Source: Gimesia chilikensis
GTDB lineage: Bacteria > Planctomycetota > Planctomycetia > Planctomycetales > Planctomycetaceae
DNA length: 64,000 nucleotides
Assembly: GCF_008329715.1 (NCBI RefSeq)
Contig: NZ_VTSR01000021.1
Location: 62,001 to 126,000, forward strand
Direction of reading: 5' to 3'
Numbering within the stretch: position 1 is the stretch's first letter; each line of letters starts with the position of its first letter. Of this stretch, positions 19,724 through 28,341 are shown in pieces. The position numbers were made by a program, and so were the translations under genes. The notes under the pieces were generated by a model. That model was given only the letters and a program-made list of their open reading frames with translations, searched no databases and was not told where the DNA came from.

Positions 19724-20710
19724 ATGCAGTACGACGTTTATGGTGTGGGTAATGCTCTCGTTGATATTCAGGCACGTATTTCCGACGCCACGCTGGAAAA
19801 GCTGGGTTATGCCAAAGGGATTATGACCCTCGTCGATGAAGAGGCACAGCAGAAAGTGCTGGGCGAACTGGACGGTGCACCGCTGTCGCAGTGTGCGGGT
19901 GGTTCTGCAGCGAATACGATTCTGGGGATCGCCGACTTCGGTGGAAAAGCGGCCTATGCGGGTAAAGTGGGCAGCGACATGCTGGGCGAATTCGACCTGG
20001 CAGACATGCGGAAGCTCGGGGTGACGATCGAAGTTCCTCCCGCCGCCGAAGGACAGACCGGAACCTGTGTGGTGCTGATCACTGACGACGCACAGCGGAC
20101 CATGCTGACCAACCTGGGGGTCTCTGCGACACTCAGCGTGGAAGACATCAACGAAGAACACATCAAGCAGTCGAAATATGTGTATGTCGAAGGTTACCTG
20201 TTCACGGGAGAGACCCAGAAGAAAGCCGCCTATCGCGCGATTGAACTGGCGAAGAAGCATAACGTGAAGGTGGCATTCACCGTCTCCGACCCGTTCCTGA
20301 TCAACCTGTTCCGGGACGAGTTCCAGCAGCTGATTGAAGGTCCCGTCGACCTGCTGTTCTGTAATCTGGAAGAAGCCCGCAGTCTGACCGGCGAACATGA
20401 CGCCGTCGACTGTGCTCACGTGATTCATCACCACGTTCCGAACCTGGCACTGACGCTGGGCGGCGACGGCTCAATTCTGATGCACGAAGGCAAAGTGATT
20501 CCCATCGAAGGAGTCGAGACAGACGCCATCGATACGACCGGTGCCGGCGACATGTACGCTGCCGGCATTCTGTATGGCATTACCAACGGTCTGACCTGGC
20601 ATCAGGCCGGGCACCTGGCCTCCCATGCTGCCGCCCGCATTGTCTCGCAGCTGGGCGCGCGACTGAAGAATCCTTTCACCGAGGATGAAATCAAGGAACT
20701 GCTCAGTTGA
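19724..20710 (+). CDS. PfkB/ribokinase-family sugar or nucleoside kinase, adenosine-kinase-like
   Basis: 328 residues. N-terminal [11 protein letters not shown], the first PfkB motif region [18 protein letters not shown] (about 57-74), and the second motif [16 protein letters not shown] (about 270-285) with the catalytic base Asp276. The N-terminal and overall layout match the adenosine-kinase/YegV-like branch better than ribokinase or fructokinase, but substrate is an inference. A good SD (AAGG) precedes the ATG. A purine-type permease gene starts 2 bases after its stop, so the pair may salvage a nucleoside or base. Confidence 0.92.
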   Translation: MQYDVYGVGNALVDIQARISDATLEKLGYAKGIMTLVDEEAQQKVLGELDGAPLSQCAGGSAANTILGIADFGGKAAYAGKVGSDMLGEFDLADMRKLGVTIEVPPAAEGQTGTCVVLITDDAQRTMLTNLGVSATLSVEDINEEHIKQSKYVYVEGYLFTGETQKKAAYRAIELAKKHNVKVAFTVSDPFLINLFRDEFQQLIEGPVDLLFCNLEEARSLTGEHDAVDCAHVIHHHVPNLALTLGGDGSILMHEGKVIPIEGVETDAIDTTGAGDMYAAGILYGITNGLTWHQAGHLASHAAARIVSQLGARLKNPFTEDEIKELLS

Positions 20711-20711
20711 T

Positions 20712-22376
20712 ATGAAGCAAAACCATTACCCCCTCTTCGTACGACGCGATCTGGACGGTTTTTTCGCACTGATGATCGATAACCTCGTGCAGCTGCTGCT
20801 GATTGTGGCACTGTGCGGGTTGTGTGGCATCAGTGCCGATTCGGAAATTCTGCTGCAATACATTCTGCCCGGTGCTGCCCTGAGTATCCTGGTGGGTAAT
20901 ATCTTTTACGCCTGGCAGGCACATCAACTGGCGAAAAAAGAGAATCGCACCGATGTGTGTGCACTGCCTTACGGGATTAACACACCGTCGCTGCTGGTCT
21001 ATATCTTCTTCGTGATGGTGCCCGTCTATCAGCGGACCAACAGCGCGGAAGCAGCCTGGCAGATGGGGCTGCTGGCCTGTTTCGGGAGTGGCGTGATTGA
21101 ATTCCTGGGGGCCTTCGTGGCGGACCGGGTTCGCAAGGTGACACCCCGTGCGGCCCTGCTGTCGACCCTCGCGGGAATCGCGATCGGGTTTATCTCGATG
21201 ACCTTTATGCTGAAGATTTATCAGCGGCCCATGATCGCGATGCTGCCGGCGGCGGTAGTGCTGCTGACGCTCTTTTCCAAGACGAAGCTTCCCTTTCACA
21301 TGCCGGGTGGATTGCTGGCAATCATCGTGGGGACCATTTGCGCCTGGGGTCTGCCGGAAGTGATCCCGCAGTTGATGGAGGGCGCGCCGATGAGTGTCGA
21401 GGCGATTAAAACCTCCTGGGATCAGTGGGGCTGGTACCCTCCTCACTTTGCAGGTGGCGCCCTCTGGGAACTGCTCAAACAGCCGAGTGAATGGGTGGGC
21501 TATATGTCGGTGATTTTCCCGATGGGCCTGTTCAATGTCATCGGCAGTATGCAGAACATCGAATCTGCAGAAGCGGCCGGCGACAGCTATCCTGCGAAGC
21601 CTTCGATGCTGGCCAACGGTGCCGGGACGATTGTGGCTTCGCTGCTGGGCAGCTGTTTTCCGACTACGATTTATATCGGTCATCCCGGCTGGAAAGAGAT
21701 GGGATCGCGGGCCGGCTATTCGACGCTGAACGGGATCTTTTTCATGCTGATCTGTCTGACAGGGACGACCGGCGTGATCAGCAACATCATTCCGCTGGAA
21801 GCCGGGATCGCGATTGTGCTCTGGATCGGAATGGTCATCACAGCTCAGGCGTTTAATGCGTCTCCGTCGCGGCACGCTCCCGCGGTGGCGCTGGGGTTGT
21901 TTCCGGCGATCGCAGCCTGGGGCATGACGGTGATGCAGGGGACACTGCTTGTGGGCGGAGGAAAAAATCTGCAGGAGATTTTAACCGCGAATCCGTTTAC
22001 CGAGGTGAATGGATTTCTGATGAACGGCATGGTGGTAATGGAGCGGGGCTTCATCTTCACCTGTATGATTCTGGCGGCGATCTGTGCCTGCCTGATTGAT
22101 GGCAAATATCGATCGGCGGCCATCTGGTCCGTCATCGCGGCGATCTTCGCGTTTCTCGGTTTGACGAACGCTTACGAGGTTGTGGGGAACGACATCCACT
22201 TCCGCCTGGCGTTTACCGAAGGGACCAAAGAGGCACTCACTTTCAGTGCCACGGGCATTGGTGTGGGCTACCTGTTGTTTGCGGCGACCTTCCTGATTCT
22301 GGGCGGGATGCGCGATGCAGAGCCACCCATCGAAACGGAAGACGAACCCAATCCCCGGATAGAACCGGGGCACTGA
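20712..22376 (+). CDS. NCS2-type (xanthine/uracil/adenine) permease-like membrane protein
   Basis: About 554 residues from the ATG at 20712; an upstream in-frame start at 20685 would overlap the kinase gene and is less likely. There are about 12 hydrophobic segments. Family-like features are [17 protein letters not shown], the [15 protein letters not shown] segment, the [18 protein letters not shown] segment and [14 protein letters not shown]. The nearest group appears to be AzgA-like nucleobase transporters in the NCS2 superfamily; the actual substrate is unknown. The 2-base gap to the kinase gene and lack of a terminator between them indicate one transcript. Confidence 0.87.
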   Translation: MKQNHYPLFVRRDLDGFFALMIDNLVQLLLIVALCGLCGISADSEILLQYILPGAALSILVGNIFYAWQAHQLAKKENRTDVCALPYGINTPSLLVYIFFVMVPVYQRTNSAEAAWQMGLLACFGSGVIEFLGAFVADRVRKVTPRAALLSTLAGIAIGFISMTFMLKIYQRPMIAMLPAAVVLLTLFSKTKLPFHMPGGLLAIIVGTICAWGLPEVIPQLMEGAPMSVEAIKTSWDQWGWYPPHFAGGALWELLKQPSEWVGYMSVIFPMGLFNVIGSMQNIESAEAAGDSYPAKPSMLANGAGTIVASLLGSCFPTTIYIGHPGWKEMGSRAGYSTLNGIFFMLICLTGTTGVISNIIPLEAGIAIVLWIGMVITAQAFNASPSRHAPAVALGLFPAIAAWGMTVMQGTLLVGGGKNLQEILTANPFTEVNGFLMNGMVVMERGFIFTCMILAAICACLIDGKYRSAAIWSVIAAIFAFLGLTNAYEVVGNDIHFRLAFTEGTKEALTFSATGIGVGYLLFAATFLILGGMRDAEPPIETEDEPNPRIEPGH

Positions 22377-22433
22377 CGGGCGCGCGAAAGTTCGCTCATT
22401 CTATGGTTGTTCCGCGGCCTGCTGTTGGGCGAA

Positions 22434-23861
22434 TTATGGCTGTGTCGGGGCTTCGTAGATGCGCACGTTGCGGAACTGGCTTTCGGCCCGGGCGATCACA
22501 TCTTCATCGGCGATGAAGTGCAGGTAACGGTATTTCCCGGTCAGATAGCGACCCACGCGAATCCGGAACCGTTTCCAGCCCGTTCCCGAATAGGTATTGA
22601 ACTGCTGGCCGATGTGTGACCAGGCTTCGTAGCCGTAAATCTGGAACGTGTGGTTTTCCCGGTTGTATTCCCGGTCGGTATCGAAGCCGAACCCGTGAAT
22701 CTGTCCCTGATGAGAGGAACGGAAATCGAACTCGATGACCGTATCGGGAGTGATTTCCTGGTTCACTTCCACGCTCTTCCAGGCGTTGCCCCACAGGCGA
22801 ATGCCTTTGCCATTTTCAATCAGTTGATAGTCGGTGGGCAGTTCGTACTGGCCATCCTGAAAACTGTAAGGCTCAATCTTCGTGGAAGCGAAGTCAATCG
22901 CCGGGATATCACCGGGAGGATCGGCGACAGAGAACTGGCTGCGGGCCGGAAAGGTTTCCTGGTCTGCGACCAGCCGATTCTGTTCCCGTCCCTGGCTGTT
23001 GAACACAATGGCCTGACCGGCTTCGACGAGGATCGGCTGATCGGGTACCTGTTCCTGGTCGATGTCTTCATCGGGGCGGGAGAGGGAGCGGGTCACCTGC
23101 ACGCTTCCGTCGAAGACATGCAGTTCGGATTCGTTGTCCGGGTTGACGGCCAGACCGAAGTTAGCGGCCTGTGAGAGGATCGTCAGATTGGCCGTGGTGA
23201 GGGTAAAATCATGGTTGCGTGATGTCCCGACGACAGCCAGTCGACCCGATTTCAGATAAGCGCGGCTGTCTGAATTGAGGCCCAGTTCAGCAGGACCTTC
23301 CAGCGCAATCGTGGTGCCTCCCAGAAAATCAATCAGGGCGCGGCCCGATTTCAGCTTGAGCCAGCCGGGAACCAGGGGCTTGCTGACATCCTGGGTCCAC
23401 TCGGTCCGTTCCCAGACAGCATCGTGTTCTTCAATGATCATGGCAGCGGGAACACCATCGCTGGAATCGATTCGCGCGATAGCCTGCGCGGGCTGGCTCT
23501 CCATGAGCAGCAGCATCGCCAGGCAGACGCAGACGGCCAGGGTGGCAGCGAGTGCATAGCGGGTGAAGGCCAGCTGTTTGCGCGTCGAAGCGACTTTGAG
23601 ATCCTGTGCAGGCTCGGTCTGGGTGATGATTTCGGGAGTACAGAATTCCTCGGGAAGTGGTTCGGTCTGTCCCTGTTCCCACTGCAGCATGGAATCGAGA
23701 TTCATCATCTCCAGGTAGAGCTCGCGTGACGTCTCATCGGACTCGAGTCGTTTCAGAAACTCCTGACTTTCTTCCTCGGTGAGCAGACCGTCGAGGAAGG
23801 CAGAAATGATTTCTTCGGGGTCTTTCCGATCCCCGTCAGGATATTGTGGATTTTGATTCAT
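22434..23861 (-). CDS. FecR-type transmembrane protein, putative anti-sigma factor
   Basis: 475 residues. The N-terminal part (about 1-95) is cytoplasmic, with a DxxxLxxF-like acidic helix region (ISAFLDGLLTEEESQEFLKRL) as in zinc-less anti-sigma domains. One transmembrane helix is at about 101-120. The FecR domain follows (LKSGRALIDFLGGTTIALEG...GRLAVVGTS...FDGSVQVT) to about 300. A further beta-rich region at about 345-470 (VIEFDFRSSHQGQIHGFGFD, WKRFRIRVGRY) looks like a carbohydrate-binding-type sandwich. The gene starts 6 bases past the sigma gene's stop, so the two form an operon. By family logic it would hold the sigma factor until an envelope signal arrives. Confidence 0.88.
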   Translation of the reverse strand: MNQNPQYPDGDRKDPEEIISAFLDGLLTEEESQEFLKRLESDETSRELYLEMMNLDSMLQWEQGQTEPLPEEFCTPEIITQTEPAQDLKVASTRKQLAFTRYALAATLAVCVCLAMLLLMESQPAQAIARIDSSDGVPAAMIIEEHDAVWERTEWTQDVSKPLVPGWLKLKSGRALIDFLGGTTIALEGPAELGLNSDSRAYLKSGRLAVVGTSRNHDFTLTTANLTILSQAANFGLAVNPDNESELHVFDGSVQVTRSLSRPDEDIDQEQVPDQPILVEAGQAIVFNSQGREQNRLVADQETFPARSQFSVADPPGDIPAIDFASTKIEPYSFQDGQYELPTDYQLIENGKGIRLWGNAWKSVEVNQEITPDTVIEFDFRSSHQGQIHGFGFDTDREYNRENHTFQIYGYEAWSHIGQQFNTYSGTGWKRFRIRVGRYLTGKYRYLHFIADEDVIARAESQFRNVRIYEAPTQP

Positions 23862-23867
23862 GACAGG

Positions 23868-24482
23868 CTATTCTCCCTGCTCGCTGGCAAGTGATTTCTG
23901 AACGCACTCTTGTAAAAGTTGTCGAATCCGGTACAGCATCTGAGAAACAGCGCCCACGGAGCGGCCCTGTTCCTCGGCGATGGCCTGGACTGACCCGCCT
24001 GCAGCATAGCGCTGCTGAATCAGGCGGCGACTTTGTTCCGGCAGCTTGGCCAGACATCGGGAGAGAACCCGCTGCATGTCTTTGGAACCTGCCAGTTTTT
24101 CTTCATTCTGTTTGGCCAGCATGGATACCAGCTCTACGTTAAACACCATCGAATCCCGTTTGTTGTCGCGATAATAGGCCAGAACCTGAAAGTAAGCTAC
24201 TTTGCAGGCCCAGGCGACGAAGTTGGAACCCGGTTCGAATTCTTCACTGCGCCGCCAGAGCACCAGGTTGGTTTCCTGCAGGACATCCTGGACCGCTTGT
24301 GTGTCGGGCAGCAGCGAACGGATATAGGCGTATAGCTTGCTCTGATGCGCTGTGAGCAGTTGAACAAAATTTTCCGTCTCTTCCGGCTTCAAGTCGGGCG
24401 CTTTCAGGATCAATGCTATCGGTAACGTCATGATTCTTAGTGTTTCTGCATTAATATACCAGATTGCAGAGAATCTCACCAA
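23868..24482 (-). CDS. ECF-type RNA polymerase sigma factor (planctomycete type)
   Basis: Sigma-70-family factor: region 2 at about residues 20-95 (LYAYIRSLLPDTQAVQDVLQ, FVAWACKVAYFQVLAYYRDNKR) and region 4 at about 125-175 (LPEQSRRLIQQRYA, SVQAIAEEQGRSVGAVSQ), with a short linker as in ECF factors. The frame opens at a GTG (24480-24482, 204 residues), but the ATG at 24429-24431 (MTLPIALI, 187 residues) is the likelier start. It is cotranscribed with the FecR gene and divergent from the tandem cytochrome-like genes, which are its likely targets. Confidence 0.92.
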   Translation of the reverse strand: MVRFSAIWYINAETLRIMTLPIALILKAPDLKPEETENFVQLLTAHQSKLYAYIRSLLPDTQAVQDVLQETNLVLWRRSEEFEPGSNFVAWACKVAYFQVLAYYRDNKRDSMVFNVELVSMLAKQNEEKLAGSKDMQRVLSRCLAKLPEQSRRLIQQRYAAGGSVQAIAEEQGRSVGAVSQMLYRIRQLLQECVQKSLASEQGE

Positions 24483-24492
24483 AAGAGGGCCA

Positions 24493-24564
24493 TTCCCTCA
24501 AAAATTTCATAAATTGAAGCATATATGTATTATTCCGCATAAGATCGACGGGGCGACCGGTATA
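24493..24564 (+). promoter_or_regulatory. conserved upstream element, copy 1
   Basis: A 24-base AT-rich block at 24493-24516, then AGATCGAC at 24542 and CCGGTATA at 24557-24564. The same three blocks in the same order and near-identical spacing recur upstream of the second cytochrome gene (28132-28203), with 23 of 24 bases of the first block matching. It is a candidate promoter or control region for the paralogs. Confidence 0.6.
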
Positions 24565-24634
24565 TTAGACCAGATCACGTTTTAAAACGCTGTGAATTCT
24601 CACCTTGAGAACTGATAATCAGGAATTGCCCGCA

Positions 24635-27600
24635 ATGAACTACCTGGCATATGTTAAGCGCTCTCTGTGCCTGTTGAGTCTCACGCTCGCTCTGCCCCTG
24701 GCGGCGAATCTGTCTTTCGCTGACAAGCAGAACGGTGGTACGTCTACCCCCAGCAGCTATCGGGAGCTGATTCTCGCCAATCAGCCGGCGCTCTACTGGG
24801 ATTTCACAAAGCCTGCATCGGAAGGCGGTTATGTCAGTGTGACCGCTGACGACAAACAGTTAAAACCGTTATCGGCGCTGGTTCGCGGGCAGGCCCCACA
24901 GGCTGCAGCCGGCCCTCGTCCTTCCGAGTTTCCGTTGTTCGACAATCAGAACCAGTCTGCCCGGTTCAAGGCGGGGGACGGTTTTCTGCGGGTCGTCGAT
25001 CCAGGCGAAGAGAGTCCACTGGACTTTGCAGCCGGGGATGAGATGACGATCGAGGCCTGGGTGAATCCCGCATCGATCAAAGCGGGTCGCTTTCTCTATA
25101 TCATTGGGAAAGGGCGGACGAATCGCAAAGGGGTTGCAGCGGACAATCAGAACTATAGTCTGCGTCTGACGGGTTCGGAGATCAGTTTTCTGTTTTGCAC
25201 TCAACCTGAAAAGCAGGGGGAGAAACCGACTTATCACCGCTGGACTTCCACCGGCGCCGGCCTCAGTGCACTGAGCTGGCATCATATCGCGTTGACCTAC
25301 CAGTTCAGCAAAAAGCAGAGTCTGCAGGCATACATCAATGGTCAGCCCGTGAAAGGGAAGTGGGATGTGGGCGGCGATACCAGTCGGCCCCCCGTGGTTG
25401 ATAACGATGAAGTCTGGATCGGCTCTTCCATGGGAGGGTCCGTTAACAGTTCGTTTGATGGACTGCTGGATGAACTGGCCGTCTATCGCAAAGTACTTAC
25501 TGCCAAACAGATTTCAGCACACTTCAAATATGTCGCACCAGAAGTGAAGATCGACTGGACCGCGGTTCCCAGTGATCGCGTGCAGGTCGAGATTCACGAA
25601 GGGGTTCCCAACAAGAAGTCCTGGCAGTTCCGTCCGCCCCGTCTCGCGGAAACTTTCACGGTGCCTCACTTCGCGTTGATTGAGATTCCCAACCGCTATT
25701 CGGAAAAGGGTGTCAAAGTCGATCGCCCCGATCCCTTCCTGGTTCGCGCGATGTCGAACCTGGTGATCCCCGTGGGGAAGAAGCGGATCCTGGTGCGGGC
25801 CCGCAATGGATCGCGATTGTATATTGACGAGAAGTTGGTCGCAGAAACGGGCTTTCATAAGATTACGAATAGTGGTCACGACAAAGTGTATGATGTCGAC
25901 CTGAGCCTGGCGCCCAACATTCGCCCGTTGCACCGAGGCGATCAGGAAAAGGTGATTGAGTTCACTGGGGATGGTAAGCCACACCGCGTGCGGTTCGAAA
26001 TGATCGTGGGTGGTTCGCGTCATCGGCCCGACTTCGGTGAGACGGCGGTCTTCATCGGCGATCCCGGAAAAGACTTCCAACTGCTGACTCCTTCCGATCA
26101 GGTGGTGATGCTGACCGACGCAGACTGGACTGCGTTCGAACAACAGTATCGGTATGACCTTATCTCAGTGAATGCAGAGCGTCGCCGGTCAGTAGCGCAA
26201 AAAGAAGACCAGTACTGGGGCTGGCGACACAAGCTGGCGAAAGAGGAAGTACTCAAACAGCCTAAAGCGAAAATACCTGTCGCAGCGAAAGGTCTGCGGG
26301 CCAACAATGCCATCGACCATTTCATTAACCAGCGACTGTCGAAAGAAAATGCAAAACAGTCTGCACCGCTGAGCGATCTGGCTTTCCTGAGACGACTGTC
26401 ACTGGATACGACCGGGACCGTCCCTGCGCCTGCCCTGGTGCAAGAGTATCTGGCACAGAAGCCGGAGAATCGTCGCAGTTTCGCGATCGAGCGACTGGTC
26501 AACGATCCCGCCTGGGCAGACAGCTGGGTTGGTTACTGGCAGGACGTGCTGGCAGAAAACCCAAACATTGTTAATCCAACGCTCAATAACACCGGGCCAT
26601 TCCGCTGGTGGATTCACGAGTCCTTCTATGACAACAAGCCCTTCGACCGTTTCCTGACCGAACTGGTGATGATGGAAGGCAGCAAATACTTCGGTGGTCC
26701 CGCCGGGTTCGAGATGGCATCGCAGAACGATGCTCCCATGGCGGCTAAGGCACATATTATCGGCCAGGCCTTCCTCGGTTTGAACATGAAGTGTGCTCGC
26801 TGTCACGATGCCCCGTTCCATGACTTCAAACAACGGGATCTGTTCAGCCTGGCAGCAATGCTCAAGCGGTCTCCGCAGGGCGTGCCTAAGACCAGCTCGA
26901 TTCCTGGCTTCGATCCCAAGTCGAACTCGATGCTCGTTTCGGTAACACTGCTGCCGGGCGAGAACGTCACTCCGGAATGGACGTTTGAAGAACTGGTCAA
27001 GCCGGGCAAGTTCCCAGAGAGCTATCTGCGATCCGAGAAAGATACGCGCGAGAAACTGGCGGCGATTATTACGTCTCCTCAGAACGAGCGGTTTGCCAAC
27101 GTGCTAGTGAACCGGGTCTGGAAGCGCTACCTGGGCCATGGCCTGGTGGAACCCGTTGATGACTGGGATGGCCAGGAGCCGTCACATCCTGAATTGTTGA
27201 AGTACCTGTCACAACAGTTCGTGTTACACGGTTATGACATGAAGCAGCTGGCCCGGCTGATTTTCGAATCGGACCTCTATCAGCGGCAGGCATCGACGGA
27301 TCGCGCCACGGTTCAGGCACTCTTGGATACAACTTACAATTTCTCATCGCCGGTATTGCGGCGGATGGAAGCAGAACAGATTGTGGATTCGTTGTTCGCG
27401 ATTTGTGGTAAGCCTCTGGACGCCGGTCCGATGTGCATCGACATTGACGGGGCGCGTCACTATCACAACTCGCTTGACCTGGGCATCCCGCGACGGGCCT
27501 GGCAGTTTACGTCTCCTTCGAATGAGCGTGACCGGCCCAGCCTGGCACTCCCCTTCGGTCAGCCCTTCATCACGCTGATGAAAACATTCGGCTGGCGGGA

Positions 27601-28078
27601 CACGCGTCAGCATCCGGTTACCGTCCGCGAATATGCTTCGACGGCGCTGCAACCGGCGATTCTGGCGAATGGTTTACTGGGGCAGCGTTTCACACGTCTG
27701 TCGGACGACAGTGACTTTACGGAACTGGCGCTGCAGGAGCAGTCGCTGGAAGCTTTGATTCAGAAAACATTCATGAAGACTCTCACGCGTGAACCGACGG
27801 CGGAAGAGCTCAAGCTCTTTACGGATCTGTTACAGTCCGGATATGCAGAGCGGGTGAACCCGGGGGCCGAGATCGTGACCCGTGAGCGCCTGCCACGCAA
27901 TCTGGTGAGCTGGTCAAATCATGTCAGCCCGCGGGCTAATGAAGTAAAGGTCGAGCTGGAGGTTGCCGTCAAGAAAGGCGACCCGCCGACACAGCGTCTG
28001 AAGGACGACTGGAGGAACCGTTACGAGGATCTGCTCTGGTCGCTGCTGAATTCGCCCGAGTTTCTGTTTCTACCCTGA
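24635..28078 (+). CDS. exported LamG/PSCyt2 (DUF1549)/PSD1 (DUF1553) cytochrome-like protein, paralog 1
   Basis: 1147 residues from the ATG at 24635 (AGGA 10 bases upstream; an earlier in-frame start lacks this support). Signal peptide about 1-29 (LCLLSLTLALPLAANLSFA). A concanavalin/LamG-like domain spans about 60-270 (LRVVDPGEESPLDFAAGDEM, WIGSSMGGSVNSSFDGLLDE). PSCyt2 is at about 555-770 (NNAIDHFINQRLS, LRRLSLDTTGTVP) with the haem-type motif CARCH (Cys720, Cys723, His724). PSD1 is at about 800-1110 (VLVNRVWKRYLGHGLVEPVD). The families are planctomycete-enriched and of unproven biochemistry; a c-type haem is predicted from CxxCH only. It lies divergent from the sigma/FecR operon. Confidence 0.92.
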   Translation: MNYLAYVKRSLCLLSLTLALPLAANLSFADKQNGGTSTPSSYRELILANQPALYWDFTKPASEGGYVSVTADDKQLKPLSALVRGQAPQAAAGPRPSEFPLFDNQNQSARFKAGDGFLRVVDPGEESPLDFAAGDEMTIEAWVNPASIKAGRFLYIIGKGRTNRKGVAADNQNYSLRLTGSEISFLFCTQPEKQGEKPTYHRWTSTGAGLSALSWHHIALTYQFSKKQSLQAYINGQPVKGKWDVGGDTSRPPVVDNDEVWIGSSMGGSVNSSFDGLLDELAVYRKVLTAKQISAHFKYVAPEVKIDWTAVPSDRVQVEIHEGVPNKKSWQFRPPRLAETFTVPHFALIEIPNRYSEKGVKVDRPDPFLVRAMSNLVIPVGKKRILVRARNGSRLYIDEKLVAETGFHKITNSGHDKVYDVDLSLAPNIRPLHRGDQEKVIEFTGDGKPHRVRFEMIVGGSRHRPDFGETAVFIGDPGKDFQLLTPSDQVVMLTDADWTAFEQQYRYDLISVNAERRRSVAQKEDQYWGWRHKLAKEEVLKQPKAKIPVAAKGLRANNAIDHFINQRLSKENAKQSAPLSDLAFLRRLSLDTTGTVPAPALVQEYLAQKPENRRSFAIERLVNDPAWADSWVGYWQDVLAENPNIVNPTLNNTGPFRWWIHESFYDNKPFDRFLTELVMMEGSKYFGGPAGFEMASQNDAPMAAKAHIIGQAFLGLNMKCARCHDAPFHDFKQRDLFSLAAMLKRSPQGVPKTSSIPGFDPKSNSMLVSVTLLPGENVTPEWTFEELVKPGKFPESYLRSEKDTREKLAAIITSPQNERFANVLVNRVWKRYLGHGLVEPVDDWDGQEPSHPELLKYLSQQFVLHGYDMKQLARLIFESDLYQRQASTDRATVQALLDTTYNFSSPVLRRMEAEQIVDSLFAICGKPLDAGPMCIDIDGARHYHNSLDLGIPRRAWQFTSPSNERDRPSLALPFGQPFITLMKTFGWRDTRQHPVTVREYASTALQPAILANGLLGQRFTRLSDDSDFTELALQEQSLEALIQKTFMKTLTREPTAEELKLFTDLLQSGYAERVNPGAEIVTRERLPRNLVSWSNHVSPRANEVKVELEVAVKKGDPPTQRLKDDWRNRYEDLLWSLLNSPEFLFLP

Positions 28079-28131
28079 CAGGCATGTGTACATGTGGTCT
28101 GGCGAGCGAGATATCCCTGTTATTCAGGGGT

Positions 28132-28203
28132 TTCCCTCAAAAATTTTATAAATTGGACAATCAATATATAATTAAGCGTGAGATCGACATGATGTCCGGT
28201 ATA
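28132..28203 (+). promoter_or_regulatory. conserved upstream element, copy 2
   Basis: Counterpart of copy 1: the AT-rich block at 28132-28155, AGATCGAC at 28181-28188 and CCGGTATA at 28196-28203. The gaps between blocks are 25 and 7 bases here against 25 and 7 in copy 1. A weak CCCTG/CAGGG hairpin sits just before it (28115-28129). Confidence 0.6.
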
Positions 28204-28341
28204 GTAATCTGGATCACGAGTTAAATCCTCGTGGCATGCTTGTGTACAGTACGTTTGTCAGTGTCGGCACCACCGGTTTCTGACGAATCTCGCCTGCTGT
28301 GACGTCTCAATTGAGAACCTGATATTCTGGAATTGCCCGCT

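Noticed and set aside
20703-21875. 390-residue open frame antisense to the permease
   Set aside because: His/Arg/Gln-rich composition typical of an antisense shadow, and the sense frame is a clear multi-pass transporter.
24228-24245. GGTTCGAATT, resembling a tRNA T-loop
   Set aside because: It sits inside the sigma factor coding frame with no matching acceptor stem or anticodon arm.
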